Shown here in pieces: positions 38,012-47,223 of a stretch of 64,000 nucleotides of DNA. A program made the translations under genes and the position numbers. Position 1 is the stretch's first letter. Each line of letters opens with the position of its first letter. The stretch is from Chloroflexota bacterium (GTDB lineage: Bacteria > Chloroflexota > Dehalococcoidia > Lucifugimonadales > Lucifugimonadaceae): positions 1 through 64,000 of the forward strand of contig JAJRZP010000160.1 of the NCBI GenBank assembly GCA_024275195.1, in the 5' to 3' direction. The notes below the pieces were generated by a model. That model ran no database searches, was not told the origin of the DNA, and was given only the letters and a program-made list of their open reading frames with translations.

Positions 38012-39202
38012 ATGCCCTTATCCCTTTCGAAACAGGAAGCAAAACGAATCGCCATTCGGGCACAAGGGTTGGCAGGTAGTCGTCCAGATCGAGGAATCAC
38101 GATTGAAGATGTGAGGCAGTCGGTACGAGCGATGGGGTTGCTGCAGATCGACTCGGTAAACGTGTGCGTGAGATCACACTACGTGCCATTGTTCTCCCGC
38201 CTCGGTATCTACGAACAGGATCTTCTGGATCAGCTTGTTTACAGGGAAAAAGCCCTGTTCGAAACCTGGGCTCACGCCGCCTGTTTCGTACCTGTCGAGG
38301 ATTATCGGCTGTTCAAACCACGGATGGCGACTCACAAGCCTCGGCATCGCGTCGCAGAATTGATGAAAGAGAAGCCCGGCTATCTTGATGACGTTCTGGA
38401 ACAGGTGCGAGTCCGAGGTCAATTGACGGCTTCAGAACTCGAAGACGCTGGTACCCGTAGTGGCCCCTGGTGGGGCTATACATCAGGCAAGGTCGCAATG
38501 GAATGGCACTTTGCGGTCGGCAATCTGTCAATCGCCGATCGAAAGAACTTCGCTCGTTACTACGATCTGACCGAACGGGTTGTGGCTGCGCAGCATCTAA
38601 ACGGTGTGGTTCCGACAGTTGAGGATTCACATCGAGAGATGATGCGTCTTGCCGTTCGGGCACACGGGATCGGAACTGCCGAAGACTTCGCCGACTACTA
38701 CCACATCAAGAATGGACAGGCCAGAGATCGCCTTGCTGAGCTGGTCGAATCGGGCGACATTCAAGTAGTCAGAGTCGAAGGGTGGGACGAGATTGCGTAT
38801 GCTCCGACGACAATCGAATCGAGTGATCCTGTCGATGCGCACGCTCTGCTGACCCCGTTCGACCCACTGGTGTGGAGCCGAGACCGAATCGAACGACTAT
38901 TCGACTTCTACTATCGAATCGAAATCTACGTCCCCGCCAACAAACGGCAGTTCGGCTACTACGTCTACCCGTTTGTGCTGGGTGAAGATATCGTAGCGCG
39001 TGTCGATCTGAAAGCCGAAAGAGACAACGGCGTTCTCAGAGTTAAAGGAGCTTTTGTTGAACCGGGATTCGAGCATGACTATGTCGCTTCGAATCTCGCA
39101 GACGAGTTGCGATTGATGGCCAGATGGTTGGGACTCACACGTGTCGTAGCCGGTAAAAAAGGAAATCTCATCCCATCTTTGCGCGCAGCGCTGGCGCGAT
39201 AG
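38012..39202 (+). CDS. Winged-helix YcaQ-like DNA glycosylase family protein
   Basis: MGLLQIDSVNVCVRSHYVPLFSRLGIYEQDLLDQLVYREKALFETWAHAACFVP...LLTPFDPLVWSRDRIERLFDFYYRIEIYVPANKRQFGYYVYP. Confidence 0.88.
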   Translation: MPLSLSKQEAKRIAIRAQGLAGSRPDRGITIEDVRQSVRAMGLLQIDSVNVCVRSHYVPLFSRLGIYEQDLLDQLVYREKALFETWAHAACFVPVEDYRLFKPRMATHKPRHRVAELMKEKPGYLDDVLEQVRVRGQLTASELEDAGTRSGPWWGYTSGKVAMEWHFAVGNLSIADRKNFARYYDLTERVVAAQHLNGVVPTVEDSHREMMRLAVRAHGIGTAEDFADYYHIKNGQARDRLAELVESGDIQVVRVEGWDEIAYAPTTIESSDPVDAHALLTPFDPLVWSRDRIERLFDFYYRIEIYVPANKRQFGYYVYPFVLGEDIVARVDLKAERDNGVLRVKGAFVEPGFEHDYVASNLADELRLMARWLGLTRVVAGKKGNLIPSLRAALAR

Positions 39203-39298
39203 ACACGATCGTTCTGTCACAGAGCGGCCATGGCCAGCCAACCTTTAGACACGCAGTGGGGGGATCGTGTAGTTATGTCAGATCGAGCGGTTCTTGAA

Positions 39299-40300
39299 CT
39301 ACTTTGCGAACCGGGAGGTGAATAGAGCCCGGGTACTGAGGTCTCGCTCCAGATAGATCACCGCAAACATGTTGTCGGCGTCAGTCCAGACATTTTTCAC
39401 GTTGAGACTAACCTCGTTCGCCATCCGCCTGAACGCCTCGACCTTGTACTTGTGGGAGTACTCGGTCAGGACGGATTCATTTTCGTCGAACTCGAACGTG
39501 TACCCGCAGATATTCACCGTCTGTCGCTCAGTCGACACCAGATGCATTTCAATACATGAGTGGTAATCGTTGAATATCGCATTGTGACGGAACTTGTCCA
39601 GAATGAAACTACCGCCGAGTTCGTTGTTGATCCGCCTCAGGACATTGAGGTTGAACTGGGCGGTAATGCCTTTGGAGTCGTTGTACGCTGCCCGAAGCAC
39701 GTCCCGATTCTTATCAAGGTCGACACCAACAAGCACACCGCCACCCTCGCCAGCCATCTCGGCCATTCTTGCAAGTAGTGCCTTGGCGTCGTTCCTCTGG
39801 AAATTTCCGATTGTCGAACCTGGAAAGTAGATAACACGGCGAGTTTCGGCGTCGTTTGGAGAAGGTATTTCAAATGACTTTGTAAAATCGGCAACGACCG
39901 GCATGACTTCGATCTGAGGGAATTCGGCCTGAAGCGAATCGCCGACTTGCGAAAGGTACTCACCGGATATATCGATCGGCACGTAACCTGCTGGTCTGTC
40001 CAAATTCCGAAGTAGCAGTCGAGTCTTCAACGAACTGCCGCTCCCATACTCCACCAACAGTACGTTTGGGCCGATCACTGTCGCGATATCTGCAACGCGC
40101 TCCTGCATCAACGAGCTTTCGGTACGTGTCACGTAGTACTCGTCCAACTCACAGATGTCATCGAACAATTTTGATCCGCGTTCATCGTAGAAATACTTGC
40201 TCGGCAGAGTTTTCTGATCCTGAGAAAGTCCCGCGATAACCTCTTCCAACATTGTGTGGAGTGCTGTTGCTGTCCCTGGAGCGGAAGTTGCGATCATCAT
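39299..40300 (-). CDS. egtD: L-histidine N(alpha)-methyltransferase
   Basis: LPSKYFYDERGSKLFDDICELDEYYVTRTESSLM; YFPGSTIGNF; LVGVDLDKNRDVLRAAYND. The track extension to 40870 overlaps egtB and is not credible; ATG at 40300. Confidence 0.95.
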   Translation of the reverse strand: MMIATSAPGTATALHTMLEEVIAGLSQDQKTLPSKYFYDERGSKLFDDICELDEYYVTRTESSLMQERVADIATVIGPNVLLVEYGSGSSLKTRLLLRNLDRPAGYVPIDISGEYLSQVGDSLQAEFPQIEVMPVVADFTKSFEIPSPNDAETRRVIYFPGSTIGNFQRNDAKALLARMAEMAGEGGGVLVGVDLDKNRDVLRAAYNDSKGITAQFNLNVLRRINNELGGSFILDKFRHNAIFNDYHSCIEMHLVSTERQTVNICGYTFEFDENESVLTEYSHKYKVEAFRRMANEVSLNVKNVWTDADNMFAVIYLERDLSTRALFTSRFAK

Positions 40301-40346
40301 GTACTGGAAATTCCTCAAGGGCTGAGTAACGGGATCGAAAAAACGG

Positions 40347-41681
40347 CTATGCGTCGCGGGCGAGTCGGAATCCCATGAACTGCCACTTGTTTTGGGCGTA
40401 GAAGAAGTTGCGGTATGTTGGGCGGATATGGTTTTGCGGTGTTGCGGCCGATCCACCACGCAGGACGATCTGGTTTGCCATGAACTTTCCGTTGTACTCG
40501 CCAATCGCCCCTTCCACGACCTTGAAACCCGGATAAGGGCTGTAAGCGCTGTTTGTCCATTCCCAGACGTCACCGAACATCTGGTGCAACCGACCCGATT
40601 GAGCATCGACCGACAACGGTCGTGGATGGAACCGCAGCGAGTCGGAGTATGTTCCACCTTCGATATCGGCATCGGCTGAGGCGATCTCCCATTCGGCCTC
40701 AGTCGGGAGGCGGGCACCCGCCCACCTTGCATAGGCATCGGCCTCGAAGAAGCTGACATGAGCCACCGGCTCGTCAGGGTGAACCACCCTCGGACCGGCC
40801 AGCGTGTACTGCATCCAGCCATCGTCGCTCTTGAACCAGTAGAGCGGCTTGTCGAACTTTTCCCACTCATGTTCTTTCAGGCTGTTTTCTTGAACCTCAG
40901 CCCAACCCAGAGAAAGCCAGACGTCCGGGCGTTGGTATCCGCCATCATTCATAAACTCGAGGAACTCACCGTTAGTGACCAGCCGCGATCCGAGTTCGAA
41001 CGCGTTCACGTACTCCTTGTGCTCCGGCCCTTCGTTGTCGAATGAAAACCGGGTAGCGTCCCAGCCGATGTCGTAAAGACCCTCTTCATACCTGAGCCAT
41101 TCGAGTTTCGGAACACCAATTGGCTCTGGGTCGGCAGGGCGGGCGTAGAGAGTGGGGCGAAGCGGGTTCATCGATAGTACATGCTTGATATCGGTTGCCA
41201 TTAATTCCTGATGCTGCTGCTCATGGTTGGCACCGAGAACGATGGTGTCTCTCAGTGAATCAAGCCCGCCATCTCGCCCCAGACGAGAGATCAGGTCGAC
41301 CATCTTCTCATCGACGTAGTGGCGGTACTGGTAGATCTCTGCCACCGTGGGGCGCGAGATTTGACCCCGCCGGGGTCGGCAAAACTGTTCACCAACGGCG
41401 TTGTAGTAGGAATTGAACAAATAGTTGTACTGCTTGTTCAACGGTTCATAGTTTGGATAATTGTTGCCGAGTACGAAAGTCTCGAAAAACCAGGTCGTAT
41501 GTGCCAGGTGCCATTTGGTCGGGCTTACGTCAGGCATCGATTGAATGACATAGTCCTCGTTCACCATCGGCTCGCACATTTTTTCGGTGAAACTGCGAAC
41601 ACTCTGGTAGTACTCAATTAGGCCTTCGGGTGTTTTCGGGTCGGAATTGATGATTTTTGTTGGGCTGTCTGCGATAGTCAT
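40347..41681 (-). CDS. egtB: Ergothioneine biosynthesis sulfoxide synthase EgtB-like
   Basis: DinB-like SPTKWHLAHTTWFFETFVL; HEQQHQELM (HxxxHxE); FGE-sulfatase-like PVAHVSFFEADAYARWAGARLPTEAEWEIA. Confidence 0.94.
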   Translation of the reverse strand: MTIADSPTKIINSDPKTPEGLIEYYQSVRSFTEKMCEPMVNEDYVIQSMPDVSPTKWHLAHTTWFFETFVLGNNYPNYEPLNKQYNYLFNSYYNAVGEQFCRPRRGQISRPTVAEIYQYRHYVDEKMVDLISRLGRDGGLDSLRDTIVLGANHEQQHQELMATDIKHVLSMNPLRPTLYARPADPEPIGVPKLEWLRYEEGLYDIGWDATRFSFDNEGPEHKEYVNAFELGSRLVTNGEFLEFMNDGGYQRPDVWLSLGWAEVQENSLKEHEWEKFDKPLYWFKSDDGWMQYTLAGPRVVHPDEPVAHVSFFEADAYARWAGARLPTEAEWEIASADADIEGGTYSDSLRFHPRPLSVDAQSGRLHQMFGDVWEWTNSAYSPYPGFKVVEGAIGEYNGKFMANQIVLRGGSAATPQNHIRPTYRNFFYAQNKWQFMGFRLARDA

Positions 41682-41739
41682 TGGTTTGTGGATCCGTATT
41701 TTCTTGAGAAGTTTTAATTCGAAATCGGGATTTCAGCCC

Positions 41740-43134
41740 TTAGAGTCCGTAGGCCTCAAGCAGCCTCAGCCAGAATTCACTAATCGTGGGGAACGCCGGC
41801 GTGGCGTGCCACAACTCGTCTAAAGTGATCTTGCTGATGATTGCGATCGTCGCCGCGTGGAGCATTTCTCCCGCACCCGGCCCGACGAATGTGGCTCCAA
41901 CAATGGTTCTCGTGTCCTCGTCGACGACTATCCGTACATTGCCTTCGATTCCCTCACCTGTGGTCGATGCACCGGCGGTCCAACCAAACCCGTAGTCGAC
42001 AGTTCTTACGGTCAATCCTTGAGTCGTTGCGCGCTCCTCGGTGAGTCCGACCGCTGCGACATGTGGGTCGCTGAAAACTACACGGGGAGACGCCACTATG
42101 TCGCCATAGGCTCGTGCACCCTTTTCAGGGCTGGCTATCACATCACCGACGATCCTCGCCTGATATTTCCCGTCATGGGTGAGAAGACTGCGTCCGTTGG
42201 CATCACCGACAGCATAAAGCCAATCGCCGCTCACCTCTGTCACCCTCATCTGATCGTCAACCTGAACGAACGCCCCCGGCTCCAATCCGGCTGATTCGAG
42301 GCCAATATCGAACGTTTGTGGTTTTCGACCGGTTGCAACCAGAATTTCGTCTGCTTCAATCTGCTTGTCATCGCAGGTAACGACAACACTTCCATCTACT
42401 CGTTCAACCTTCGTGCAATCGGCACTGGTCAGAACGTTGATGCCGTATTCCTCAGTAAACACTTTTTCGATGTGTTCACCGGCAAACGGTTCCTCTCTTT
42501 CGAGCAGGCGAGATCCACGTTCGATGATCGTGACGCTCTCCGTGCCGAGATCATGCCACGCCTGAGCCATCTCGACGCCGACAACTCCTCCACCGATGAT
42601 GATCAGGCTTGCAGGAGGCTTATCGAGTGTGGTGATGACGCGCGAGTCCCAGGCATCCGATTCAGATAGCCCCGAGATCGGCGGCGTAACTGAAACTGAC
42701 CCTGTGGAGATGACAACGGCTTTGCTGGCGGTGATGTCGGTCACTGTGCCGTCTTCATGCGTGACCTGAACCTGTCTCTTGCCAGCGATCCGGCCGTGCC
42801 CACGGACAAGTTCAATGTTGTTATCGACGAGCCACTTGACCTGCCATTTGTCATCGAGATTCGAGATCATCGCATCTCTACGCTTCAGTGATTCTGAAAG
42901 ATCGATTTCTCCGGTGACTGCCTCGCGAGCCCCCGGCACTCTTCGAACCATTCTGAGGGCCTCGCCCGGTCGCAAAAGAGCCTTGCTGGGCATGCAGGCC
43001 CAGTAACTGCATTCGCCACCAACCAACCCGCTCTCGATCACAACCGCGCTCAGTCCGGCCTTGACAACTCTGTCGGCAACGTTCTCGCCAGCGGGGCCCG
43101 CGCCGATTACGACGACATCGAAAGATTCAGCCAT
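41740..43134 (-). CDS. Pyridine nucleotide-disulfide oxidoreductase (dihydrolipoamide/mycothione/mercuric reductase-like)
   Basis: FDVVVIGAGPAGENVADRVVKAG; GGECSYWACMPSKALLRP (CxxxxC); C-terminal dimerisation domain. Start at ATG 43134 preferred over 43266. Confidence 0.9.
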   Translation of the reverse strand: MAESFDVVVIGAGPAGENVADRVVKAGLSAVVIESGLVGGECSYWACMPSKALLRPGEALRMVRRVPGAREAVTGEIDLSESLKRRDAMISNLDDKWQVKWLVDNNIELVRGHGRIAGKRQVQVTHEDGTVTDITASKAVVISTGSVSVTPPISGLSESDAWDSRVITTLDKPPASLIIIGGGVVGVEMAQAWHDLGTESVTIIERGSRLLEREEPFAGEHIEKVFTEEYGINVLTSADCTKVERVDGSVVVTCDDKQIEADEILVATGRKPQTFDIGLESAGLEPGAFVQVDDQMRVTEVSGDWLYAVGDANGRSLLTHDGKYQARIVGDVIASPEKGARAYGDIVASPRVVFSDPHVAAVGLTEERATTQGLTVRTVDYGFGWTAGASTTGEGIEGNVRIVVDEDTRTIVGATFVGPGAGEMLHAATIAIISKITLDELWHATPAFPTISEFWLRLLEAYGL

Positions 43135-43351
43135 AGATATAGATCGCTCCGTGCTCGTTGATATCACTACCGCTGAGTAGCCTGAAAATTCAGATGCACG
43201 TGAATCCAGATCGGTGCGGGCCGCGGAAAATCGTTCGAGGCGCATCTGTTCGCGAGCGGCTTGCATCTGACTGCATAGTGATTCGGCAGCAAACCATTGT
43301 CGAGCTTGTGGAATCGCAGCTCGCGAGGTACGGAAGTGGGAGATTCGCCAG

Positions 43352-43636
43352 ATGGTGAAAGCGTTGTTAAACGGTACGGTTGTAGCAGAAACCGAAGACT
43401 ACGAGGTAGTGGAAGGGAATATTTACTTTCCACCCAATTCGCTGAAAAAGGAATATTTTTCCGAAAGCGGTCTCCACACCACATGCCCCTGGAAAGGTCT
43501 TGCTAACTACTACTCACTGAATGTCGATGGACAGGAAGCCCGCGATGTAGCCTGGTACTACCCGGAGCCATCGGCGGCGGCAAGCAACATCAAAGATCAT
43601 GTCGCCTTCTATCCACAGGTCGTGATCGAGGGTTGA
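43352..43636 (+). CDS. DUF427 domain-containing protein
   Basis: VEGNIYFPPNSLKKEYFSESGLHTTCPWKGLANYYSLNVDGQEARDVAWYYPEPSAAASNIKDHVAFYP. Confidence 0.93.
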   Translation: MVKALLNGTVVAETEDYEVVEGNIYFPPNSLKKEYFSESGLHTTCPWKGLANYYSLNVDGQEARDVAWYYPEPSAAASNIKDHVAFYPQVVIEG

Positions 43637-43740
43637 AAGTCCGGCTGGCTGGGTACTCTGCGAAAGTTACTGGGCGTATGACCGGAACTGATGCGTTACC
43701 TGGACCACGCTAGTGACCGTCTCTCGCGGCGAGATCGAGA

Positions 43741-44718
43741 TTATGAGCCTACGAGCGATGCGATTCTACCCAGTATCCCTTTCCGCCTCGGATGAAGGTT
43801 GGCTGCGATGAAATCTACGGTTGTTGGATTGCCGGTGAGTAGAAGGCCACCCCATTTTCGCAGTCGGCCATAGGTGGCAGAATCATTGGAGTAGTTGTCA
43901 CTCCATCCGTGAAACTCGCCGAAATTGCGAGTTGAGTCGAGCGCCAGCACCTTGCCACCTGCTTCCCTGACTAGAAGCACTGCGGCCGCGAAATCCCAGA
44001 TTCGGGCAAATCCAGTGATAGCGAACTGCATAGTGCCGTTCGCCACAAGAAACTGCTCATAACAGGCACTCCCTAAAATCCTGATCTCACCGAAATGCCC
44101 GTTGAGCGGTTTCCCGACTTTGAACATTCGACTTAGCCAGCCGGGTCGAGCCGATAGCACACCGGCGATTGGCTCACCCATTTCACTCGGCTCGTGGACA
44201 TGGACACGGGCATCGCCAATCCAGCAGCCGTGCCCCTTTCTGGCGTGCATCAGAAGATATCCGTCGGCATTCGGCCACGGGATCCAGATCGCGCCTGCCG
44301 CAGGTTCTCCTCGATACATGGCCGCGACCGAAACGGCATGAATAGCCGATGAATTGACATAGTTTGTTGTGCCGTCGATCGGATCGACCACCCACAGCCA
44401 GTCAGCAGCGGCAGGTTCTTGAACCGGCGGGTCTTCTTCACCCAGCAACATGTGATCAGGGCACGTCTCAGCCATGATGTCGGCAATTAGTTGCTGGCTC
44501 TCCCGGTCTACATCGGTGACAAGATCTTTACCGGGTTTGTCGCCTTTGTTCGTTACTTCCAGATTTCCGCCAAAACGCCTTGAAACAAGTGCTCCTGCTT
44601 CTCTGGCTGCACGAATCACCGCACGTTCGATGCTTTCAAGTTCCGAGCCAGAAAACTGATCCAGCGCGCCGCCTGATGGTTGTACGGTCAATCTGATGCG
44701 ACTCCAATTCCGTATCAA
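43741..44718 (-). CDS. Inositol monophosphatase family protein (SuhB/HisN-like)
   Basis: LGEEDPPV; LWVVDPIDGTTNYVNSSAIHAVSVA; IWDFAAAVLLVREAGG. Confidence 0.9.
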   Translation of the reverse strand: MIRNWSRIRLTVQPSGGALDQFSGSELESIERAVIRAAREAGALVSRRFGGNLEVTNKGDKPGKDLVTDVDRESQQLIADIMAETCPDHMLLGEEDPPVQEPAAADWLWVVDPIDGTTNYVNSSAIHAVSVAAMYRGEPAAGAIWIPWPNADGYLLMHARKGHGCWIGDARVHVHEPSEMGEPIAGVLSARPGWLSRMFKVGKPLNGHFGEIRILGSACYEQFLVANGTMQFAITGFARIWDFAAAVLLVREAGGKVLALDSTRNFGEFHGWSDNYSNDSATYGRLRKWGGLLLTGNPTTVDFIAANLHPRRKGILGRIASLVGS

Positions 44719-44869
44719 AAGATGCTCGTGTGATGTTGGAACGCTGTACGCGCTATCGATTCACACGCATTCGGGCTGAGAATTTATTTCTCGATCTGCC
44801 GACACTCCGGTAAGATTCTACGTGCAAGATTGGATGTGAGACCGCAGGATTGGTTAACTGCGGTTTGAG

Positions 44870-45799
44870 GTGATTACATTGACTTCAACCACTACTAGAA
44901 AATTCCATAAAGATCGCGGTCTGGTCACGCGCATGTACTTCACGATGTTCATGCTCGGAATTCTTTACGCGGTTTTCGCACTCTTCCTGCTCGGAGCCGG
45001 AACCCCACTCATATTTGTCGCTCCGATCGTGGGCATCATGATCGTTGTCCAGTACTATATGTCCGACAAGTTGATCTTGATGTCTACTGGCGCGAAAGAG
45101 GTTTCTGCCGAGCAACAGCCTGAGTTACATCGGATGGTGAAGCTGTTGGCTGACCGATACGGCATGCCGATGCCCAGAGTCGCCATCATCGACACAGCGA
45201 TTCCCAACGCGTTTGCCACAGGTCGAAATCCGAAGAATGCCCTGGTAGCGGTGACGACAGGCATCCAGCAACGACTGAGTGAACGTGAGCTTCAGGCAGT
45301 GATCGGCCATGAGCTTGCGCACGTAGCCAACCGTGATATGCGTGTTCTGGCGATTGCCAATTTCCTGGTCACCCTCACCAGCTTCTTGATGACGATGCTG
45401 TTCTGGAACATGCTCTTTGGAGGCATGGGAGGCCGGAGAAGCAACAATGGTGGCGGGATGATGATGGTCTACCTTGTCACGATCATCGTGTACTTCATCG
45501 GCCAACTGCTTGTCCTCGCTCTTACTCGATACCGGGAATATGGTGCCGATCATACGGGTGCTGAAATTTCGGGCGATCCGGGTGCGCTTGCCGACGCACT
45601 TGAAAAAATTAGCGGTACGGTTGCCGGTATTCCAGATAAGGATCTTCGGAAACTGCAGACCGCTAACGCATTCTTGATAATTCCAGCAGCGTTGAAAGGT
45701 CAAGGATCGATGAACCTTTTCTCGACCCACCCACCCCTGCAAGAACGTGTCAAACGGCTACGCGAGCTTGAGGCGCGCATGCGCTACGGACTTCGTTAG
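44870..45799 (+). CDS. htpX: HtpX-type M48 family zinc metalloprotease
   Basis: AVIGHELAHVANRDM (HExxH); YREYGADHTGAEISGDPGALADALEKI; FSTHPPLQERVKRL. Confidence 0.95.
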   Translation: MITLTSTTTRKFHKDRGLVTRMYFTMFMLGILYAVFALFLLGAGTPLIFVAPIVGIMIVVQYYMSDKLILMSTGAKEVSAEQQPELHRMVKLLADRYGMPMPRVAIIDTAIPNAFATGRNPKNALVAVTTGIQQRLSERELQAVIGHELAHVANRDMRVLAIANFLVTLTSFLMTMLFWNMLFGGMGGRRSNNGGGMMMVYLVTIIVYFIGQLLVLALTRYREYGADHTGAEISGDPGALADALEKISGTVAGIPDKDLRKLQTANAFLIIPAALKGQGSMNLFSTHPPLQERVKRLRELEARMRYGLR

Positions 45800-45801
45800 A
45801 T

Positions 45802-46398
45802 ATGGGGATATTCGGCGGAAGTAAAACTCCAAAAAACGACTGGTCGGCGATGTCGACCGTGATCAAGGCTGAGGCGAAACTTCAGGCCCTTGGCGAAATT
45901 ACTCCGGCACGACGCGCGGGCGTCATCTACAGGAATGATGACGAGAACGGGTTCCTGAAAGACATCGACCGGGAACTTAATACGATTCTGTACGTCGGTC
46001 AGGGCGCAACAAAAACTGCATTTGAGATTGAGGACGACGATCGCGGAATGCGGTGGATTGTTCTCGAAGATGGCAACTTCAACGACCTCGTATCCAGCGT
46101 ATACACAGTCGGCAACGCGATTAGTGCGAACGACGCCTCGGAAAATCTACTGGCTGCAGTATTCGAACTCTATTTCACTGGAACTGTGGAAGACAACACG
46201 TATCGCTCGGGGCTTCGGACCTACTGGATATACCGGTATGACCGAAAGACGTTCTATCCGTTCGTACCGACTGGGGAGAGCGAGGGTGAAAGAGACCGGC
46301 CAACTGAAGCCCGGATGGGGCATGACCTGCGCAAGCATGGTCTGGCAGTTGAGAAGTCGCTAACCGAGTGGATGGGGCTCTGGGGCATCCCGTTCTAG
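45802..46398 (+). CDS. PspAB-like (PspA-associated) protein
   Basis: Directly after htpX; pattern LGEITPARRAGVIYRNDD...ELNTILYVG...YDRKTFYPFVPTG...EWMGLWGIPF resembles PspAB from recall; not verified by search. Confidence 0.65.
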   Translation: MGIFGGSKTPKNDWSAMSTVIKAEAKLQALGEITPARRAGVIYRNDDENGFLKDIDRELNTILYVGQGATKTAFEIEDDDRGMRWIVLEDGNFNDLVSSVYTVGNAISANDASENLLAAVFELYFTGTVEDNTYRSGLRTYWIYRYDRKTFYPFVPTGESEGERDRPTEARMGHDLRKHGLAVEKSLTEWMGLWGIPF

Positions 46399-46472
46399 TG
46401 TCGGTTTCCGGTTTCACAGATGTCTGAAAATGCCCTCCACCACAGAGCCGTCGATCGATGAAGTGATGCTGG

Positions 46473-47084
46473 ATGAGTAGTCTCGTTCGTGTTGGCTTGC
46501 TTGTGCGTTCCGGTGAGAACCCGCAACCCTATGGAGATGCCGTCGCGCACGGGGACGGTGAGGCGGTTGTGCTTACGGCTGCTGGGAACCTCCCCGACAA
46601 TGTTGGCGGATTGTTGATCGCAGGTGAAGGTGCGTATGAATCTTCCGAGACAGTCCCCGGGGCACTCATACAAGCAATAGAAGGCGGCTTTCCTGTACTT
46701 GGCATCGGGTGGGGTATGCATACCCTCAACATCGCCCTCGGGGGGCAGCCTCCGATAAGACTGGAAGGGCACGGCGATCCGTTCGAAAAGCCGGTCAAGC
46801 ACCCGGTGTTTATGGCTCCGGGTGGAAAAGTTGGCTACACAATCGGGGGATCTGGATGGGTGACAGTTCCTTCGGCCCACACTCATGGCTTGCTCCCCGC
46901 TCAAGTAGCCGACGGGCTTCTCTCATCGGTATATGCGGAGGATCGGGTCGTGGAAGCTATCGAGAAACCCGGTCGCGAATGGTTGATCGGCATTCAATGG
47001 CCCGCCCATCTACCTGCCCTTACCCCGAAAGGTTTCGACAGCCTGCTGCTCGCCCTCGTCGAACGTAGCGAGCAACAACACTGA
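46473..47084 (+). CDS. Class-I glutamine amidotransferase-like (PuuD-like) protein with degenerate catalytic residues
   Basis: FPVLGIGWGMHTLNIALGG is in place of GICRGMQ.LNV; WLIGIQWPAHLPAL is in place of GVQWHPE. Confidence 0.7.
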   Translation: MSSLVRVGLLVRSGENPQPYGDAVAHGDGEAVVLTAAGNLPDNVGGLLIAGEGAYESSETVPGALIQAIEGGFPVLGIGWGMHTLNIALGGQPPIRLEGHGDPFEKPVKHPVFMAPGGKVGYTIGGSGWVTVPSAHTHGLLPAQVADGLLSSVYAEDRVVEAIEKPGREWLIGIQWPAHLPALTPKGFDSLLLALVERSEQQH

Positions 47085-47223
47085 AAATAAAACACTCCCG
47101 CGGGCATGCGCGCGCACGTTGCGCGTACGCATGGGAAAGCGTAGTGTTGAAGCATTAAATTCCGTACTGCGCTTATGTTTGGCGCGTACTGGGCTGAACT
47201 CACACCCGTAGCCGGAGATATTT

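Noticed and set aside
40301-40870. N-terminal extension of the egtD ORF (MSGKSSTSRS...)
   Set aside because: Out-of-frame overlap with the coding sequence of egtB; the EgtD family N-terminus begins near 40300.
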